From Fen-1245 sp963835535 (GTDB lineage Bacteria > Gemmatimonadota > Gemmatimonadetes > Gemmatimonadales > JACORV01), in assembly GCA_963835535.1 (NCBI GenBank), contig CAWIFL010000010.1:1-64000 (forward strand): a DNA stretch of 64,000 nt, given 5' to 3'. Below, piece by piece: positions 1-9,334 of the stretch. Under the pieces are notes generated by a model. The model had not been told where the DNA came from. It did no database searches and saw only the letters and a list, made by a program, of their open reading frames with translations. The translations under genes and the position numbers were made by a program. Each line of letters opens with the position of its first letter. Within the stretch, counting starts at the first letter, position 1.

Positions 1-41
1 GCGGGCCGCGCTCTCGAGCGCCCGCCGGCGAGCCGGCGCCT

Positions 42-1025
42 CTAGCGGCGCGTCCCCACCATCAGGTCGGCCGGGCCCTTGAGCCGGATGCGGCGGACTT
101 CGCCGAGTCCCGCCGCCGCGAGCCAGGCGGCGTACTCCGGCTCGGAGTACGTGCTCCCCGCCTCGGTCCCCACCAGCATGTTGATGGCGAACAGCACGGC
201 CTGCCGCGGCGCGGTGCGGTCGGGTTCCAGGATGAAGTCCTGGATCACGACCCGCCCCCCCGGCGCCAGCGCCCGCGCGCAGCGCGCGAGGAGGTCGCGA
301 TTGCCGTCGGGCCCGAGCATGTGGCAGATGCTCGAGAGGAAGACGAGGTCGAAGTCCCGCCCCAGGTCGTCCGTGCGGAGGTCCCCCACGCGGGTCGCGA
401 TCCGCTTCGAGAGCCCTGCGTCGCTGATGTGGCTCTCCGCGATCGGCAGCACGGTGGGCAGATCGAAGACGACCGCGCTCAGCGCGGGGTGCGCCCGGGC
501 GAACGCGATGGCGTAGGCTCCGGAGCCGCCGCCGACGTCCAGCATCCGGCGGATCGGCGCCGCGCCCAGCGCCTCGACCACGAGCGGCGCGCGCACGGCG
601 GCGCCCCGGTGCATCGCCGCGATGAACGGCACCGTCCAGTCGTCGTCGCGCTCCCGCATCTGGGCCCGGAGCGCCGTGTGGCCCTCCCGCACGGCCTCGG
701 TGAGCGACGACCAGGTGTTCCACAGGCTGAGGTTGTGCCGCATCGCGACGCGCGCGTCGTCGGGCGAGCCGGCGACGAGGAACTGCGCCGTGGCCGGCGC
801 GTTGGTGTAGCGGCCGCCGGCGAGCCGGACCAGGCTCAGGGAGACCAGCGCGTTCAGGAGCAGCTCGGTGGCGCGCCGGTCGGTGCCGCAGCGCTTCGCA
901 ACCCCCTCCACCGTCGCGCCGTCGCCCACCGCGGTGAACAGGTCCAGCTCGATCGCGGTGAGCACGATCCGGCTCTCCTGGTAGCCCCGGATCATCCGGG
1001 TCAGATCGTCGGGCAGCTCCGCCAT
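42..1025 (-). CDS. SAM-dependent O-methyltransferase, family 2 (acetylserotonin-type)
   Basis: This 327-residue protein has the two-part layout of small-molecule O-methyltransferases. An N-terminal winged-helix dimerisation region (about residues 1-100) is followed by a Rossmann methyltransferase domain. The SAM-binding motif I is visible as LDVGGGSGAYA near residue 162, and an acidic loop-end residue follows in VVFDLP. Family members methylate hydroxyl groups of aromatic or polyketide-type metabolites; the substrate cannot be read from sequence. The gene ends close to the window edge and starts 6 bases after the stop of the acyl-CoA dehydrogenase, so the two are probably one transcript. That hints at secondary or lipid metabolism. 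The family is confident, the role is not. Confidence 0.85.
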   Translation of the reverse strand: MAELPDDLTRMIRGYQESRIVLTAIELDLFTAVGDGATVEGVAKRCGTDRRATELLLNALVSLSLVRLAGGRYTNAPATAQFLVAGSPDDARVAMRHNLSLWNTWSSLTEAVREGHTALRAQMRERDDDWTVPFIAAMHRGAAVRAPLVVEALGAAPIRRMLDVGGGSGAYAIAFARAHPALSAVVFDLPTVLPIAESHISDAGLSKRIATRVGDLRTDDLGRDFDLVFLSSICHMLGPDGNRDLLARCARALAPGGRVVIQDFILEPDRTAPRQAVLFAINMLVGTEAGSTYSEPEYAAWLAAAGLGEVRRIRLKGPADLMVGTRR

Positions 1026-1031
1026 GCCCGG

Positions 1032-2228
1032 CTAGTCCGCCGCGTGCGCGACGGCGCGGCCGCCGCCGGAGATGTGCTGGCTGATCAGGATCTTGCTGAT
1101 CTCTTCGCGCTGGATCTGGTTCGTGCCCTCGTAGATCTGCGTGATCTTCGCGTCCCGCATGTACTTCTCGATCGGGTAGTCGCGCATGTAGCCGTAGCCG
1201 CCGAACACCTGGACCGCGTCCACCGTGACCTGCACCGCGACGTCGGCCGCGAACAGCTTGGACATCGCCGAGTACATCGTCGGCCGCTCTTTGGGCTGCG
1301 TGTCGATGTAGCGGGCGGTCGCGTAGATGAGGGCGCGCGCCGCCTCGATCTTGGTCGCCATGTCGGCCAGGCTGAACCGCAGCCCCTGGAAGGCGGAGAC
1401 GGGAGAGCCGAACTGCCGCCGCGTGCACGCGTAGGCCACCGCGAGGTCGAGCGCGCCCTGCGCGATCCCGAGCGCCTGCGCGCCCACGCCCGGCCGCGAC
1501 GCGTCGAAGGTGCGCATCGCCGTGATGAAGCCCGTGCCCTCGCGCCCGATCAGGTTCCGGGCGGGGACGCGGCAGTCCTGAAAGACGAGCTCGCGCGTCG
1601 CCGAGGCGCGGATGCCCATCTTGTCTTCCTTCTTGCCGAAGGAGAACCCCGGCGTGCCCTTCTCGACCACGAGGAAGCTCGCGCCCCGCGGACCCTTCGA
1701 CGGATTGGTCAGCGCGATGACGGAATAGACCTCCGCCTCGCCGCCGTTCGTGATCCACTGCTTCGTGCCGTTCAGGATGTAGTCGTCGCCGTCCCGGATC
1801 GCGGTGGTGCGGATGCCGCCCGCGTCCGAACCCGCGTCGGGCTCCGTCAGCGCGAACGCCGCCAGCCGCTTGCCCGCCGCGATGTCGGGGAGGAAGCGCC
1901 GCTTCAGCTCGTCGCTGCCCGAGATGAGGATCGGCATGGTGCCCAGCGCCGTGCCCGCGAGCGCCAGCGCGATCCCGCCGCACGCCTTCGACAGCTCCTC
2001 GGTCACCAGGACCAGGTTCATCGTCGGCGTGCCGTTCGCGATCCCGTCGTATGCCTCGGGGATGAAGGTGCGGAACAGGTCGGAGGCGGCAAGCGTGCGC
2101 ACCACCGGCCAGGGGAACTCCCCGGTGCGGTCGTACTCCGCCGCCACGGGCCGGATCTCCCGCTCCGCGATCTCCCGCGCCAGGTCGCGGATCGCCATCT
2201 GGTCTTCGCTCAAGCCGTAATCGAGCAC
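1032..2228 (-). CDS. acyl-CoA dehydrogenase
   Basis: This 398-residue FAD flavoprotein should oxidise acyl-CoA to the trans-2-enoyl-CoA, passing electrons to ETF. The family signatures are all present: FALTEPDAGSD (flavin/substrate loop), WITNGGEAEVY, and the C-terminal helix IYEGTNQIQREE, whose glutamate is the catalytic base in short- and medium-chain members. I chose the GTG at 2228 because an AGGGAGG Shine-Dalgarno lies 8 bases upstream and the protein then begins at the conserved YGLSEDQ region. An overlapping ATG nearby reads only a short frame. Flanked by an O-methyltransferase (6-base gap) and a protein of unknown function (13-base gap), all on the same strand. Chain-length specificity is unknown. 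Confidence 0.93.
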   Translation of the reverse strand: MLDYGLSEDQMAIRDLAREIAEREIRPVAAEYDRTGEFPWPVVRTLAASDLFRTFIPEAYDGIANGTPTMNLVLVTEELSKACGGIALALAGTALGTMPILISGSDELKRRFLPDIAAGKRLAAFALTEPDAGSDAGGIRTTAIRDGDDYILNGTKQWITNGGEAEVYSVIALTNPSKGPRGASFLVVEKGTPGFSFGKKEDKMGIRASATRELVFQDCRVPARNLIGREGTGFITAMRTFDASRPGVGAQALGIAQGALDLAVAYACTRRQFGSPVSAFQGLRFSLADMATKIEAARALIYATARYIDTQPKERPTMYSAMSKLFAADVAVQVTVDAVQVFGGYGYMRDYPIEKYMRDAKITQIYEGTNQIQREEISKILISQHISGGGRAVAHAAD

Positions 2229-2241
2229 GTGACCATCCTCC

Positions 2242-2997
2242 CTAGGAGATCGCGCCGGCGGCCGCCGGCTCCGGCCACAACACCGGACGCTGGACCAGGA
2301 TCGCACCGGCCTTGAAGACGAAGCGCAGATGCTGTTCCGGGTACACGGTCGCGAACGAGCTGACCTCGAGGTGGCCGCTCAGCGACCCCTTCGCCGCCAG
2401 CCTCCGCAGCTGCTCGACCAGCAGCAGCACGTCGAGATTGAGGTCGCGCACCTGTACCGAGACGCCGGTGCGCGAGGGGTCGGGCGCCGCGACGATATCC
2501 CCTTCCGGATAGAGCCCTTCGTACGTGTCGGCCAGGGCCGCCAGCTCCCGCACGGCTCCCGCGACGTCTTTCGTCTTGAAAGTGACCGTACCGTTCAGCC
2601 GCTGGACCCGCGGCTCCACGATCTCCAGGTGCTCGCCCGTGTACGGCTGAGGCATGGCCCGCGTGTAGTCGGGATGCGCCCACTCGATCTTCACGGCGCC
2701 ACCCGCCTCCACCTTCAGCCGCACCAGCTGGCCGCCGCGCTCCGTGTGCACGAACAGCTCGCCGCCCGGGATCGCGCTTTGCGAAACCTCGGGGACCTCC
2801 GCGAGCATCCGCACCAGCTCGCCGGTGATCGTCGGCAGGCAGGGACCGGCCGAAGGCTGGATGTGTCGCACCACGATCATCCCCGTCGGGGCATCGAACT
2901 CGAGCCAATCGCCGGGCAGCGCCGCCAACCGCTGTTGCACCGCGTCCGGCAGCTCGCCGAGCCGCACGCCCCCGTAACACCCCGCGTCGTAGAACAT
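2242..2997 (-). CDS. conserved-looking protein of unknown function
   Basis: A 251-residue soluble protein with no signal peptide or membrane segment. I do not recognise its family. The start at 2997 is supported by AGGGGA 8 bases upstream; a longer in-frame reading upstream has poor composition and no ribosome-binding site. The sequence is a mix of beta-rich and charged stretches, with a VQVRDLNLDVLLLVEQLRRLA helix around residue 185. The gene heads the leftward group that continues with acyl-CoA dehydrogenase and O-methyltransferase and is divergent from the M1 aminopeptidase across 160 bases. Co-transcription suggests a link to acyl-CoA metabolism, but that is inference only. Confidence 0.7.
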   Translation of the reverse strand: MFYDAGCYGGVRLGELPDAVQQRLAALPGDWLEFDAPTGMIVVRHIQPSAGPCLPTITGELVRMLAEVPEVSQSAIPGGELFVHTERGGQLVRLKVEAGGAVKIEWAHPDYTRAMPQPYTGEHLEIVEPRVQRLNGTVTFKTKDVAGAVRELAALADTYEGLYPEGDIVAAPDPSRTGVSVQVRDLNLDVLLLVEQLRRLAAKGSLSGHLEVSSFATVYPEQHLRFVFKAGAILVQRPVLWPEPAAAGAIS

Positions 2998-3157
2998 TTT
3001 GAAATCCCCTGGTTGCACTCGGGATTCAGGCTCTAAATAGTGCCCCCTCGCCACACAGGTTTGGGCGGAGGGCGGCCAGAACTGACCCTGGCTGTCGTGG
3101 ACCTGGAGTCGCAAATTCCGGGCCGCATGCCGACCCCCCGGCCCCGAAAGGCCTGCC

Positions 3158-4939
3158 ATGTCTCGATTTGACCCGCATTCGCACTTCGACACCGACCAAC
3201 CGCGCACGCATCGGCTCACACTCGAAATCGGCGTCGATTTCGAGCGCCGACGCGTCCTCGGTCGCGCGGTCCTGGACCTCGGCGGCGGCTCGACCGGCCC
3301 ACTCGACCTCGACACGAAGGGGCTGGTGATCACGGCGGCGGCGACGGGACAGGGCAAGCCGATCGCGTACGCGCTCGGCGCGGAAGATCCGATCCTCGGC
3401 CGCCGTTTGCGGCTCGATCTGCCGGCGCGCACGAAGCAGGTCGCCATCACCTATGAGACGGCGCCGGAGGCCGTGGGGCTGCAGTGGCTCGCGCCGGAGC
3501 AGACGGCGGGGAAGCGGCACCCGTTCCTGTTCACGCAGTTCCAGCCGATCCACGCGCGCTCGATGATCCCGTGCCAGGACACGCCGATCGTGCGCGCGCC
3601 CTACCGCGCCACGGTGACGGTGCCGGAGGCTCTGACGGCGGTGATGTCCGCGGCGCCGGCGGACGCGAAGGCTCGCGCGCAGGCGGGCCAGCGGACGCTG
3701 GAGTTCGCGATGCCGCAGCCGGTGCCGTCGTACCTGATCGCGCTGGCCGTGGGCGACCTGGCGTCGCGCGACCTCAGTCCGCGCTCCCGCGTGTGGGCGG
3801 AGCCGGCCACGGCGGACGCGGCGGCGTACGAGTTCGCCGGCATCGAGGAGATGATTCGCGCCGCCGAGCAGCTGTTCGGTCCGTACGAGTGGGACCGCTA
3901 CGACATGCTCGTGCTGCCGCCCTCCTTCCCGTACGGCGGGATGGAGAACCCGCGGATGACGTTCCTCACGCCGACAGTGCTGGCGGGGGACCGGTCGCTC
4001 GTGGACCTCGTCGCGCACGAGCTGGCGCACTCGTGGACCGGGAACCTGGTGACCAACGCCACGATGGACCACTTCTGGTTGAACGAGGGGTTCACCGTAT
4101 GGGCGGAGCGGCGCATCCTCGAGGCGCTGCACGGCAAGGAGGCCGCCGCCCTCGGCTGGGCCATCGGGCAGAACGCGCTGGACGAATCGCTCGCGCGGTT
4201 CCCCGCGGACTCGCCGTTCACCCTGCTCCGCACGAATCTCGAGGGCGTGGACCCGGACGAGGTCTACTCCTCGATCCCGTACGAGAAGGGCGCGCGGTTC
4301 GTCGCGACCCTGGAGAGTGCGGTGGGGCGGGAGCGGTTCGACCGCTTCATGCGCCGCTATATGGACCGGTTCCGCTTCACCTCCATCACCACCGAGGAGT
4401 TCCTGATGTTCCTGAACACGGAGCTGCCGGGTGTGGCGAAGCGCGTGGACGCGGACGCCTGGCTGCACCGTCCCGGGATGCCGGCGGGCGCGCCGGTCTT
4501 CCGCTCCGAGCGGCTGGACGCGCTCCGGACGCTGGCGCAGGGCTGGAACGGGGGCACGCGGCCCGACAAGGCCGAGGCCGGCCACTGGAATGCGAACGAG
4601 CTGCTGCTCTACCTCCAGCACCTGCCGCGCCCGCTCGACGAGTTCTCCTGCCGCTGGCTGGACGCGCAGTTCACGCTCACGCAGCAGGGCAACTACGAGA
4701 TCCTGGTCGAGTGGCTGACGATCGCGGGTGCGTCGGACTACGAGCCGGTGTTCCCGCGGATCCGGGAGGTGCTGACGTCCGTGGGGCGGATGAAGTACCT
4801 GCGCCCGCTCTACGGCGCCCTGGGCGGCCATCCGCGGACGCGGGCGCTGGCGCGGGAGGTGTTCCGCGAGGCGGCGAGCGGGTACCACACCCTGTCGCGC
4901 CGCGTCGTGGAGTCCGTCATGGAGCACTACCGTGACTGA
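3158..4939 (+). CDS. M1-family zinc aminopeptidase (leukotriene A4 hydrolase-like)
   Basis: A 593-residue gluzincin metallopeptidase that removes N-terminal amino acids from peptides. The zinc motif HELAHSW sits near residue 287, with the third ligand in NEGF near residue 309. The exopeptidase motif GGMEN lies upstream in YGGMENP. The N-terminal beta-sheet domain, the catalytic domain and a C-terminal helical domain (LTA4H-C type, roughly residues 450-590) are in the usual order, and the length matches the LTA4H/cold-active aminopeptidase branch. No signal peptide is evident, so a cytoplasmic location is likely. The gene stands alone and is followed by a strong hairpin shared with the convergent TPR gene. 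Confidence 0.93.
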   Translation: MSRFDPHSHFDTDQPRTHRLTLEIGVDFERRRVLGRAVLDLGGGSTGPLDLDTKGLVITAAATGQGKPIAYALGAEDPILGRRLRLDLPARTKQVAITYETAPEAVGLQWLAPEQTAGKRHPFLFTQFQPIHARSMIPCQDTPIVRAPYRATVTVPEALTAVMSAAPADAKARAQAGQRTLEFAMPQPVPSYLIALAVGDLASRDLSPRSRVWAEPATADAAAYEFAGIEEMIRAAEQLFGPYEWDRYDMLVLPPSFPYGGMENPRMTFLTPTVLAGDRSLVDLVAHELAHSWTGNLVTNATMDHFWLNEGFTVWAERRILEALHGKEAAALGWAIGQNALDESLARFPADSPFTLLRTNLEGVDPDEVYSSIPYEKGARFVATLESAVGRERFDRFMRRYMDRFRFTSITTEEFLMFLNTELPGVAKRVDADAWLHRPGMPAGAPVFRSERLDALRTLAQGWNGGTRPDKAEAGHWNANELLLYLQHLPRPLDEFSCRWLDAQFTLTQQGNYEILVEWLTIAGASDYEPVFPRIREVLTSVGRMKYLRPLYGALGGHPRTRALAREVFREAASGYHTLSRRVVESVMEHYRD

Positions 4940-4960
4940 CGATGCCCGGCGAGAAAAGCG

Positions 4961-4999
4961 CGAGGCGTGAGACGACGATCCCGTACGTCTCACGCCTCG
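4961..4999. terminator. hairpin terminator between convergent genes
   Basis: A perfect 14-bp stem (4961-4974 with 4986-4999) and an 11-base loop lie between the M1 peptidase and the TPR gene. On the minus strand the stem is followed by CGCTTTTCTC, so it should act as an intrinsic terminator mainly for the leftward TPR gene. The plus-strand side lacks a clear U tract. Confidence 0.8.
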
Positions 5000-5017
5000 C
5001 AGCTTAGGAGCGGTCGG

Positions 5018-6235
5018 TCAGTTGTGGCAGCCGCTCTTGAAGCCGTCCACGCGGTTGCGCAACGTCGGCACGTAGTTAGTCAGAATCCTCGAGGTCTGAG
5101 CGCTGTCGAGTTGGGCGGCGTCCGTGATGTCGTGCTGGACCTCGTTCAGCAGCGAGTCGAGCACCGGCGCCTTGTCGCAGTCCTTGTCATGTGTGGCGGC
5201 GTCCAGGATGGCCGGGATGCGCATCAGATCCGCCAGGCCCAGGTAGTAGGTATAGCGCATCTTGGCCAGGCCGGCCGGCGTGATGGCTCGGCCCTCGGCC
5301 AGAACCGCTGCGGCGCTGTCGAACTGCTTGGTGTTCAGCCAGTGCGCGCCAGCCCGGAGGAAGATGGCGGACGCGTACGGGTGCAGGGCGGTGTCGCTCG
5401 CGGCCTGCCGGGCCATGACCACGGCCGAGTCGAACTGACCGTGGTCGTAGAGGTAGAGCGCGTAGACCGCGCTGCCGAGCCGGCTCTGGCGATCCAGGGC
5501 GCGGAAATGGCGGATCGCGTCGAGCCCACGCGCCGTATCGCCCCGGGTGCGGAGCAGGGTGGCCAGGTGCAGCCAGGGCGTAGGATCGGTGGGGACCCTC
5601 GCGGTGCCGCGCTCCGCCCACTCGAAGTCCTGGTTCTCGTTGCCGCTTCGCTCGGCCGCCTCGGTCGCGGCCGCGATGAGCGTCGAGTCGAGGATCGTGC
5701 TATCGGCGGCGTACGCCAGCTCGAAGTTGGCGGACGCTTCCACCCAATGCTGTTGGCTCGCCCGAAGCACGCCGAGCGCGACATAGTACCAGGGATTGGT
5801 CGACTGCAGACGGATCGCCGTCCCGTATTCCGTGGCGGCGTCGTCTATCCGGGCGCGGCAGACCAGCGTGAACGCTATGTCGCCGTGGTTGCGCGCACTG
5901 TTCGGGTTGGCCGCCACGGCGCTGCGGAAGAAGAGGTACGCGGCGTCGCACAGTCCGCTGTGGAGCTGCGCGAGCCCGTTCTGGTATTGGGTGGCCGACG
6001 GATCGGCCGGCGCGCGCCGGCCGGCCTGGGCCGCCGCCGCCGAATCCAGCCGCGCGGCGTACAGTCGCCCCTGGGCGGCGGCGCGCTCGAGCAGGGACGT
6101 CGAGTCGGTCGCTGGGGTCGTCGCGGCCGTCGCCGCGGTGCTCTGCTGAGCGTGCGCCACGGCGGGCAGGGCGAGGGCACCCGTTGCGACGGCGGCGATG
6201 CCGGCGAGAAAACGGCGAACCAGAGCCTTATTCAT
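5018..6235 (-). CDS. exported TPR-repeat protein
   Basis: A 405-residue protein with a clear Sec signal peptide (ending ...AVAHAQ, about residue 30) and a helical repeat body. Tetratricopeptide-like units are visible as recurring patterns, for example ANPNSARNHGDIAFTLV, QSTNPWYYVALGVL and DPTPWLHLATLL. It ends with a cysteine-containing tail (CDKAP... and KSGCHN) that may form a disulfide. The start is supported by GGGAG seven bases upstream. It is clearly paralogous to the next gene upstream: same repeat phrases (TNPWYYV, LAEGRA, AIRHFR) and the same domain layout. Exported TPR proteins usually scaffold protein assembly in the periplasm; no partner is evident here. Confidence 0.8.
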   Translation of the reverse strand: MNKALVRRFLAGIAAVATGALALPAVAHAQQSTAATAATTPATDSTSLLERAAAQGRLYAARLDSAAAAQAGRRAPADPSATQYQNGLAQLHSGLCDAAYLFFRSAVAANPNSARNHGDIAFTLVCRARIDDAATEYGTAIRLQSTNPWYYVALGVLRASQQHWVEASANFELAYAADSTILDSTLIAAATEAAERSGNENQDFEWAERGTARVPTDPTPWLHLATLLRTRGDTARGLDAIRHFRALDRQSRLGSAVYALYLYDHGQFDSAVVMARQAASDTALHPYASAIFLRAGAHWLNTKQFDSAAAVLAEGRAITPAGLAKMRYTYYLGLADLMRIPAILDAATHDKDCDKAPVLDSLLNEVQHDITDAAQLDSAQTSRILTNYVPTLRNRVDGFKSGCHN

Positions 6236-6386
6236 GCTGCTACTCCCTTTCGACGGTGGTCACGAGCCCGGAGGCGGAGCGCCCGCCGCGGTCGGGCGGT
6301 AGACGAGCAATAAAGATGCCGCGACGCCGTCACCTGCGCCAGCGGAATGCTCGCGCCGGCCGCGGGCGCCGTAGCTCCTTGTCAGG

Positions 6387-7583
6387 TCAGGGTTTGGGGC
6401 ACGGAGCGAGCAGCTCGTTGATCCGCGTGCGGGCTTGCGTCAGGACGCCGCCGAGGACCTGGTTGATCTGCGTGCTGTCGCCGACGGCCTTGCCCTCCTC
6501 GAGGTCGTGCCGCACGGACATCTCGAGGGTGTCCACCGCGTGCGCCTCGGCGCAGTCCTTCTTCTTCGCCGCGTCGGCGTAGAGCGGGCCGAGGCGCTGC
6601 ACGTTCGTGTAGCCGAGAAAGAGGGAGAACGGTGCGCGACGGGCGGCTGGGGCAAAAGCGCGGCCCTCCGCGAGGACCTGCGACGCCTGCCCCCAGTCCC
6701 TGGCCTGGAACAGATGCGCCCCGACGCGGAAATACACGGGCCACGCGTAGCGCCAGAGCGTCGAGTCGGTCGCTGCCTCCCGGGCCAGGGCGAGCGAGGA
6801 GTCGTACTGCTCGAGGCCGAGCAGATAGCTCGCGTACAGCGCGGCGCCGAGCTTCTGGTCCGGGGCGAGCGAGCGGAAGTGCCGTATCGCGGTCAGGCCC
6901 TCGGCGGAGTCGCTCTGGCGGAGCAGGGTCGCGAGGCGGACCCAGGGCACCGGATCGTCCGGATAGCGCGCGGCGCCGATCCGCGACCAGGTCAGCAGTT
7001 CCTCCGCGAAAGCGCCGCGTTGCATGCAGTCGCTCACGGCCTCGACGAACCGGTGATCGATGACGGAGCTGTCCAGGCCGGCGGCGGCCTCGTAGTTCGC
7101 GGCCGCCGGCTGCCACCGCTCCTGCTTCGCGCGCACGGAGGCGAGGCCGACGTAGTACCACGGGTTGGTGGGCTGCAGGCGCGACGCGGCCGCGTATTCG
7201 TTCGCGGCTTCTTCCCAGCGCCCGAGCCCGGCCAGGGCGTAGCCGAGGTCGCCGTGATAACGGGCGCTGGTGGGGTTTGCGGCCACCGCCGCCTGGAGCG
7301 GCGTCAGCGCAGAGTCGAACTGGCGCTTGCCGAGCTGGCCGACGGCCGCGAGGTACTGCGTCAGGGCCGGGTCGGTGCGCGCGGCGCGTCCCTGCGCGGC
7401 CTGGCGTTCCTCCCGCGACGCGACGAGCCGTGCGCGCATGGCCGCGGTGTCGAACAGGGAGGAATCCTGCGCCACCGCGGGAGCGGCTCCCGGAGCCTGG
7501 GCGGACGCGCCGCCGGGAAGCGCGATGGCCGTCCAGACCAGTGCCGCGCCGATGAGGCCGAGTCGAAGATGCCGCGCTGCCAT
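6387..7583 (-). CDS. exported TPR-repeat protein, paralogue of the downstream gene
   Basis: A 398-residue protein that duplicates the architecture of its downstream neighbour: signal peptide (cut near ASAQA), TPR-like repeats (TSARYHGDLGYALAG, TNPWYYVGLASV, DPVPWVRLATLL, LTAIRHFRSLAP) and a C-terminal segment with two cysteines (KKDCAEAH and LLAPCPKP). I prefer the ATG at 7583, which places the signal peptide at the extreme N-terminus and has GGAG 8 bases upstream; an ATG 14 codons earlier would bury the signal. The 151-base gap between the paralogues leaves room for separate promoters. They probably arose by tandem duplication. Function unknown. Confidence 0.8.
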   Translation of the reverse strand: MAARHLRLGLIGAALVWTAIALPGGASAQAPGAAPAVAQDSSLFDTAAMRARLVASREERQAAQGRAARTDPALTQYLAAVGQLGKRQFDSALTPLQAAVAANPTSARYHGDLGYALAGLGRWEEAANEYAAASRLQPTNPWYYVGLASVRAKQERWQPAAANYEAAAGLDSSVIDHRFVEAVSDCMQRGAFAEELLTWSRIGAARYPDDPVPWVRLATLLRQSDSAEGLTAIRHFRSLAPDQKLGAALYASYLLGLEQYDSSLALAREAATDSTLWRYAWPVYFRVGAHLFQARDWGQASQVLAEGRAFAPAARRAPFSLFLGYTNVQRLGPLYADAAKKKDCAEAHAVDTLEMSVRHDLEEGKAVGDSTQINQVLGGVLTQARTRINELLAPCPKP

Positions 7584-7724
7584 GCCGCCGCTCCACTGAG
7601 ACGTGGGTTCGCCGGGGACGTTCATGCGCAGTAAGCATGCCGCCCGCGATTCACGTTTGCCAGCGGTGGGGAGGATGAGTCCGCGGTGCGCGCCGCGCCG
7701 GCCGGCGTCACCCGACCCGCCCCC

Positions 7725-8549
7725 CTATTGGGCAGTCCGCACGTACTCCCTGAAGCGGCCCGGCAGGTCGGCGCCGCCCCCCAGATGCTCGCGCTGCGCG
7801 ATGCCATCGAGCCGCTGCACGCGGTCGTCGGGCTTCGGGTGGGTGGCGAAGAACTCGGACACCGGCCCCTCGCCCGCGTGCTGGTTGAGCCGCCCGACGA
7901 ACGCGGCGAGGCCCCCCGGGTCGTACCCGGCGGCGCTGGCGTACTCGATCCCGAGGCTGTCGGCCTCGAGCTCGTCGTCACGCGACAGGCCCATGAACAG
8001 CGCGTTGGCGCCGGTCCCCACCACGCGGTCGAGGACGGGGCCCTGGATGTCGAGCTGGTCGCGCACCTCGCGCATCGTGTCCGACTTGCGGATCTGGTTG
8101 ATCACGTGCTTCCGGTTCACGTGGCCGACCTCGTGGGCCAGCACGCCCGCCAACTCCGCCTCGTTCTGCATGAGCGCGAGCGCGCCCCGCGTGACGAAGA
8201 CGTATCCGCCCGGCGCGGCGTAGGCGTTCACCGTCGGGGTCTCGAGCACCGCGAAGTGGTAGACGATGTCGCCGCGCGGGTCCTGGCTTGCGACGGTGAG
8301 GCCGACCAGGTTGACGTACTGCGTGAGCGCGGCGTCGGTGGAGACGGGATAGCGCCCTGCGATCGTCGCCGCGATCCCGCGCCCGATCTCGACTTCCTTC
8401 TCCGTGCTGATCGGCAGCAGCGTGCGGGCGACGTTCGCCGCCTGGCGGAGGCGGTCCAGGATGCCCTGGGCCGCGGCTTCCGGCGCGGCGGCGGCCGTGA
8501 GGCAGGCGGCCGCGCCGAGCACGGCGCCGAGCCGATGGAGGTGGTTCAT
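7725..8549 (-). CDS. M48-family zinc metalloprotease, exported
   Basis: A 274-residue protein with a signal peptide (ending ...EAAAQG) and an M48 peptidase domain. The active-site helix HEVGHVNRKH carries two zinc ligands and the catalytic glutamate, and the third ligand sits in DELEADSLG. It lacks the membrane spans of HtpX/Ste24 and resembles the soluble periplasmic BepA/LoiP group, but has no obvious C-terminal TPR domain. Its ATG overlaps the stop of the preceding gene by four bases, and that gene in turn overlaps the CHASE2 cyclase, so all three should be co-translated. A role in envelope protein quality control is likely from the family; the link to cAMP signalling is suggested only by the operon. 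Confidence 0.9.
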   Translation of the reverse strand: MNHLHRLGAVLGAAACLTAAAAPEAAAQGILDRLRQAANVARTLLPISTEKEVEIGRGIAATIAGRYPVSTDAALTQYVNLVGLTVASQDPRGDIVYHFAVLETPTVNAYAAPGGYVFVTRGALALMQNEAELAGVLAHEVGHVNRKHVINQIRKSDTMREVRDQLDIQGPVLDRVVGTGANALFMGLSRDDELEADSLGIEYASAAGYDPGGLAAFVGRLNQHAGEGPVSEFFATHPKPDDRVQRLDGIAQREHLGGGADLPGRFREYVRTAQ

Positions 8550-9334
8550 GGCTGCCTCCCGGCGGAATCGCCCTTCACCGCGTACGGGCCCAGCCCTCCG
8601 GTGCGCATGAAGTCCTCGAGCGAGACGGCGCCCACGACGAACGCCTCCATCCGCCGGATCGCGGCGCTGTCCGGCGTCACGGGCACGTCGCCCCCTGGCG
8701 TCTTCACGCGATCCACGCCCCGGGCGCCGGCGGTCGCGACCACGCTCGCCTGCCGCTGGTCGCCCACCGCGGAAATGCCGCTGGCCAGCAGGTTGCGTCC
8801 TCCGCTGCGCGCGCCCGGATCGAGCAGCGCGTCCGCGAAGCTCGGGTTCTTCACCGAGCGGCGGAACACCACCCGGCCGACACTCCCGTCCGGGGCGCGC
8901 TCCACCAGCCGCCCGGCCGCCGGCCCGCTCGCGCGGCCGTTGCGGTCGAACACCACGGCCGCGCGGACCAGCGGATCCTGGCCGAGCACGTGCTGCTCCA
9001 GCGGCGTCGCGCCGAGCGCCGTCACCACCACGGCCCGCGTCCCTTCGCCGATGATGATGTCCGGGCTCCCCATCGTCTGGCCGTCGGCGGTCCGCCGGAT
9101 CTCGGCGCGCCACCTCGGGGGCGCCGAGAAGTAGTCCACGCGCATCACCAGCGCGAGCGAGTCCGTCCGGGGATCCGTGGTCTTCCGGCTTAACAGCTTC
9201 CCGCCCGCCCACCGCCCGGGGACGTACACCACATCGGTCCACTCCGCCTTCTGCGCCTCGGCCGCGGCCGCCGTGCCGGCGGCCAGCAGCGCCGCGAGCG
9301 CGAGGCGCCGCACGATCCCATGCCCGGTTCTCAT
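8546..9334 (-). CDS. exported protein of unknown function in the cyclase operon
   Basis: A 262-residue protein with a typical signal peptide (hydrophobic core LALAALLAAGTAAAA, cut near AEAQ). The mature part looks beta-rich, with segments such as SPDIIIGEGTRAVVVTALG and VGRVVFRRS; I do not recognise the family. FecR-type proteins are often encoded beside CHASE2 cyclases, and this gene occupies that position, but I cannot see convincing FecR signatures. Both ends overlap its neighbours by ATGA: start with the cyclase stop, stop with the M48 start. Tight coupling implies the three products are needed together. Confidence 0.75.
   Translation of the reverse strand: MRTGHGIVRRLALAALLAAGTAAAAEAQKAEWTDVVYVPGRWAGGKLLSRKTTDPRTDSLALVMRVDYFSAPPRWRAEIRRTADGQTMGSPDIIIGEGTRAVVVTALGATPLEQHVLGQDPLVRAAVVFDRNGRASGPAAGRLVERAPDGSVGRVVFRRSVKNPSFADALLDPGARSGGRNLLASGISAVGDQRQASVVATAGARGVDRVKTPGGDVPVTPDSAAIRRMEAFVVGAVSLEDFMRTGGLGPYAVKGDSAGRQP

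Noticed and set aside
3026..4993. A 655-codon antisense frame under the M1 aminopeptidase
   Set aside because: Same reason: low-complexity Arg-rich translation opposite a gene with an intact zinc-protease motif.
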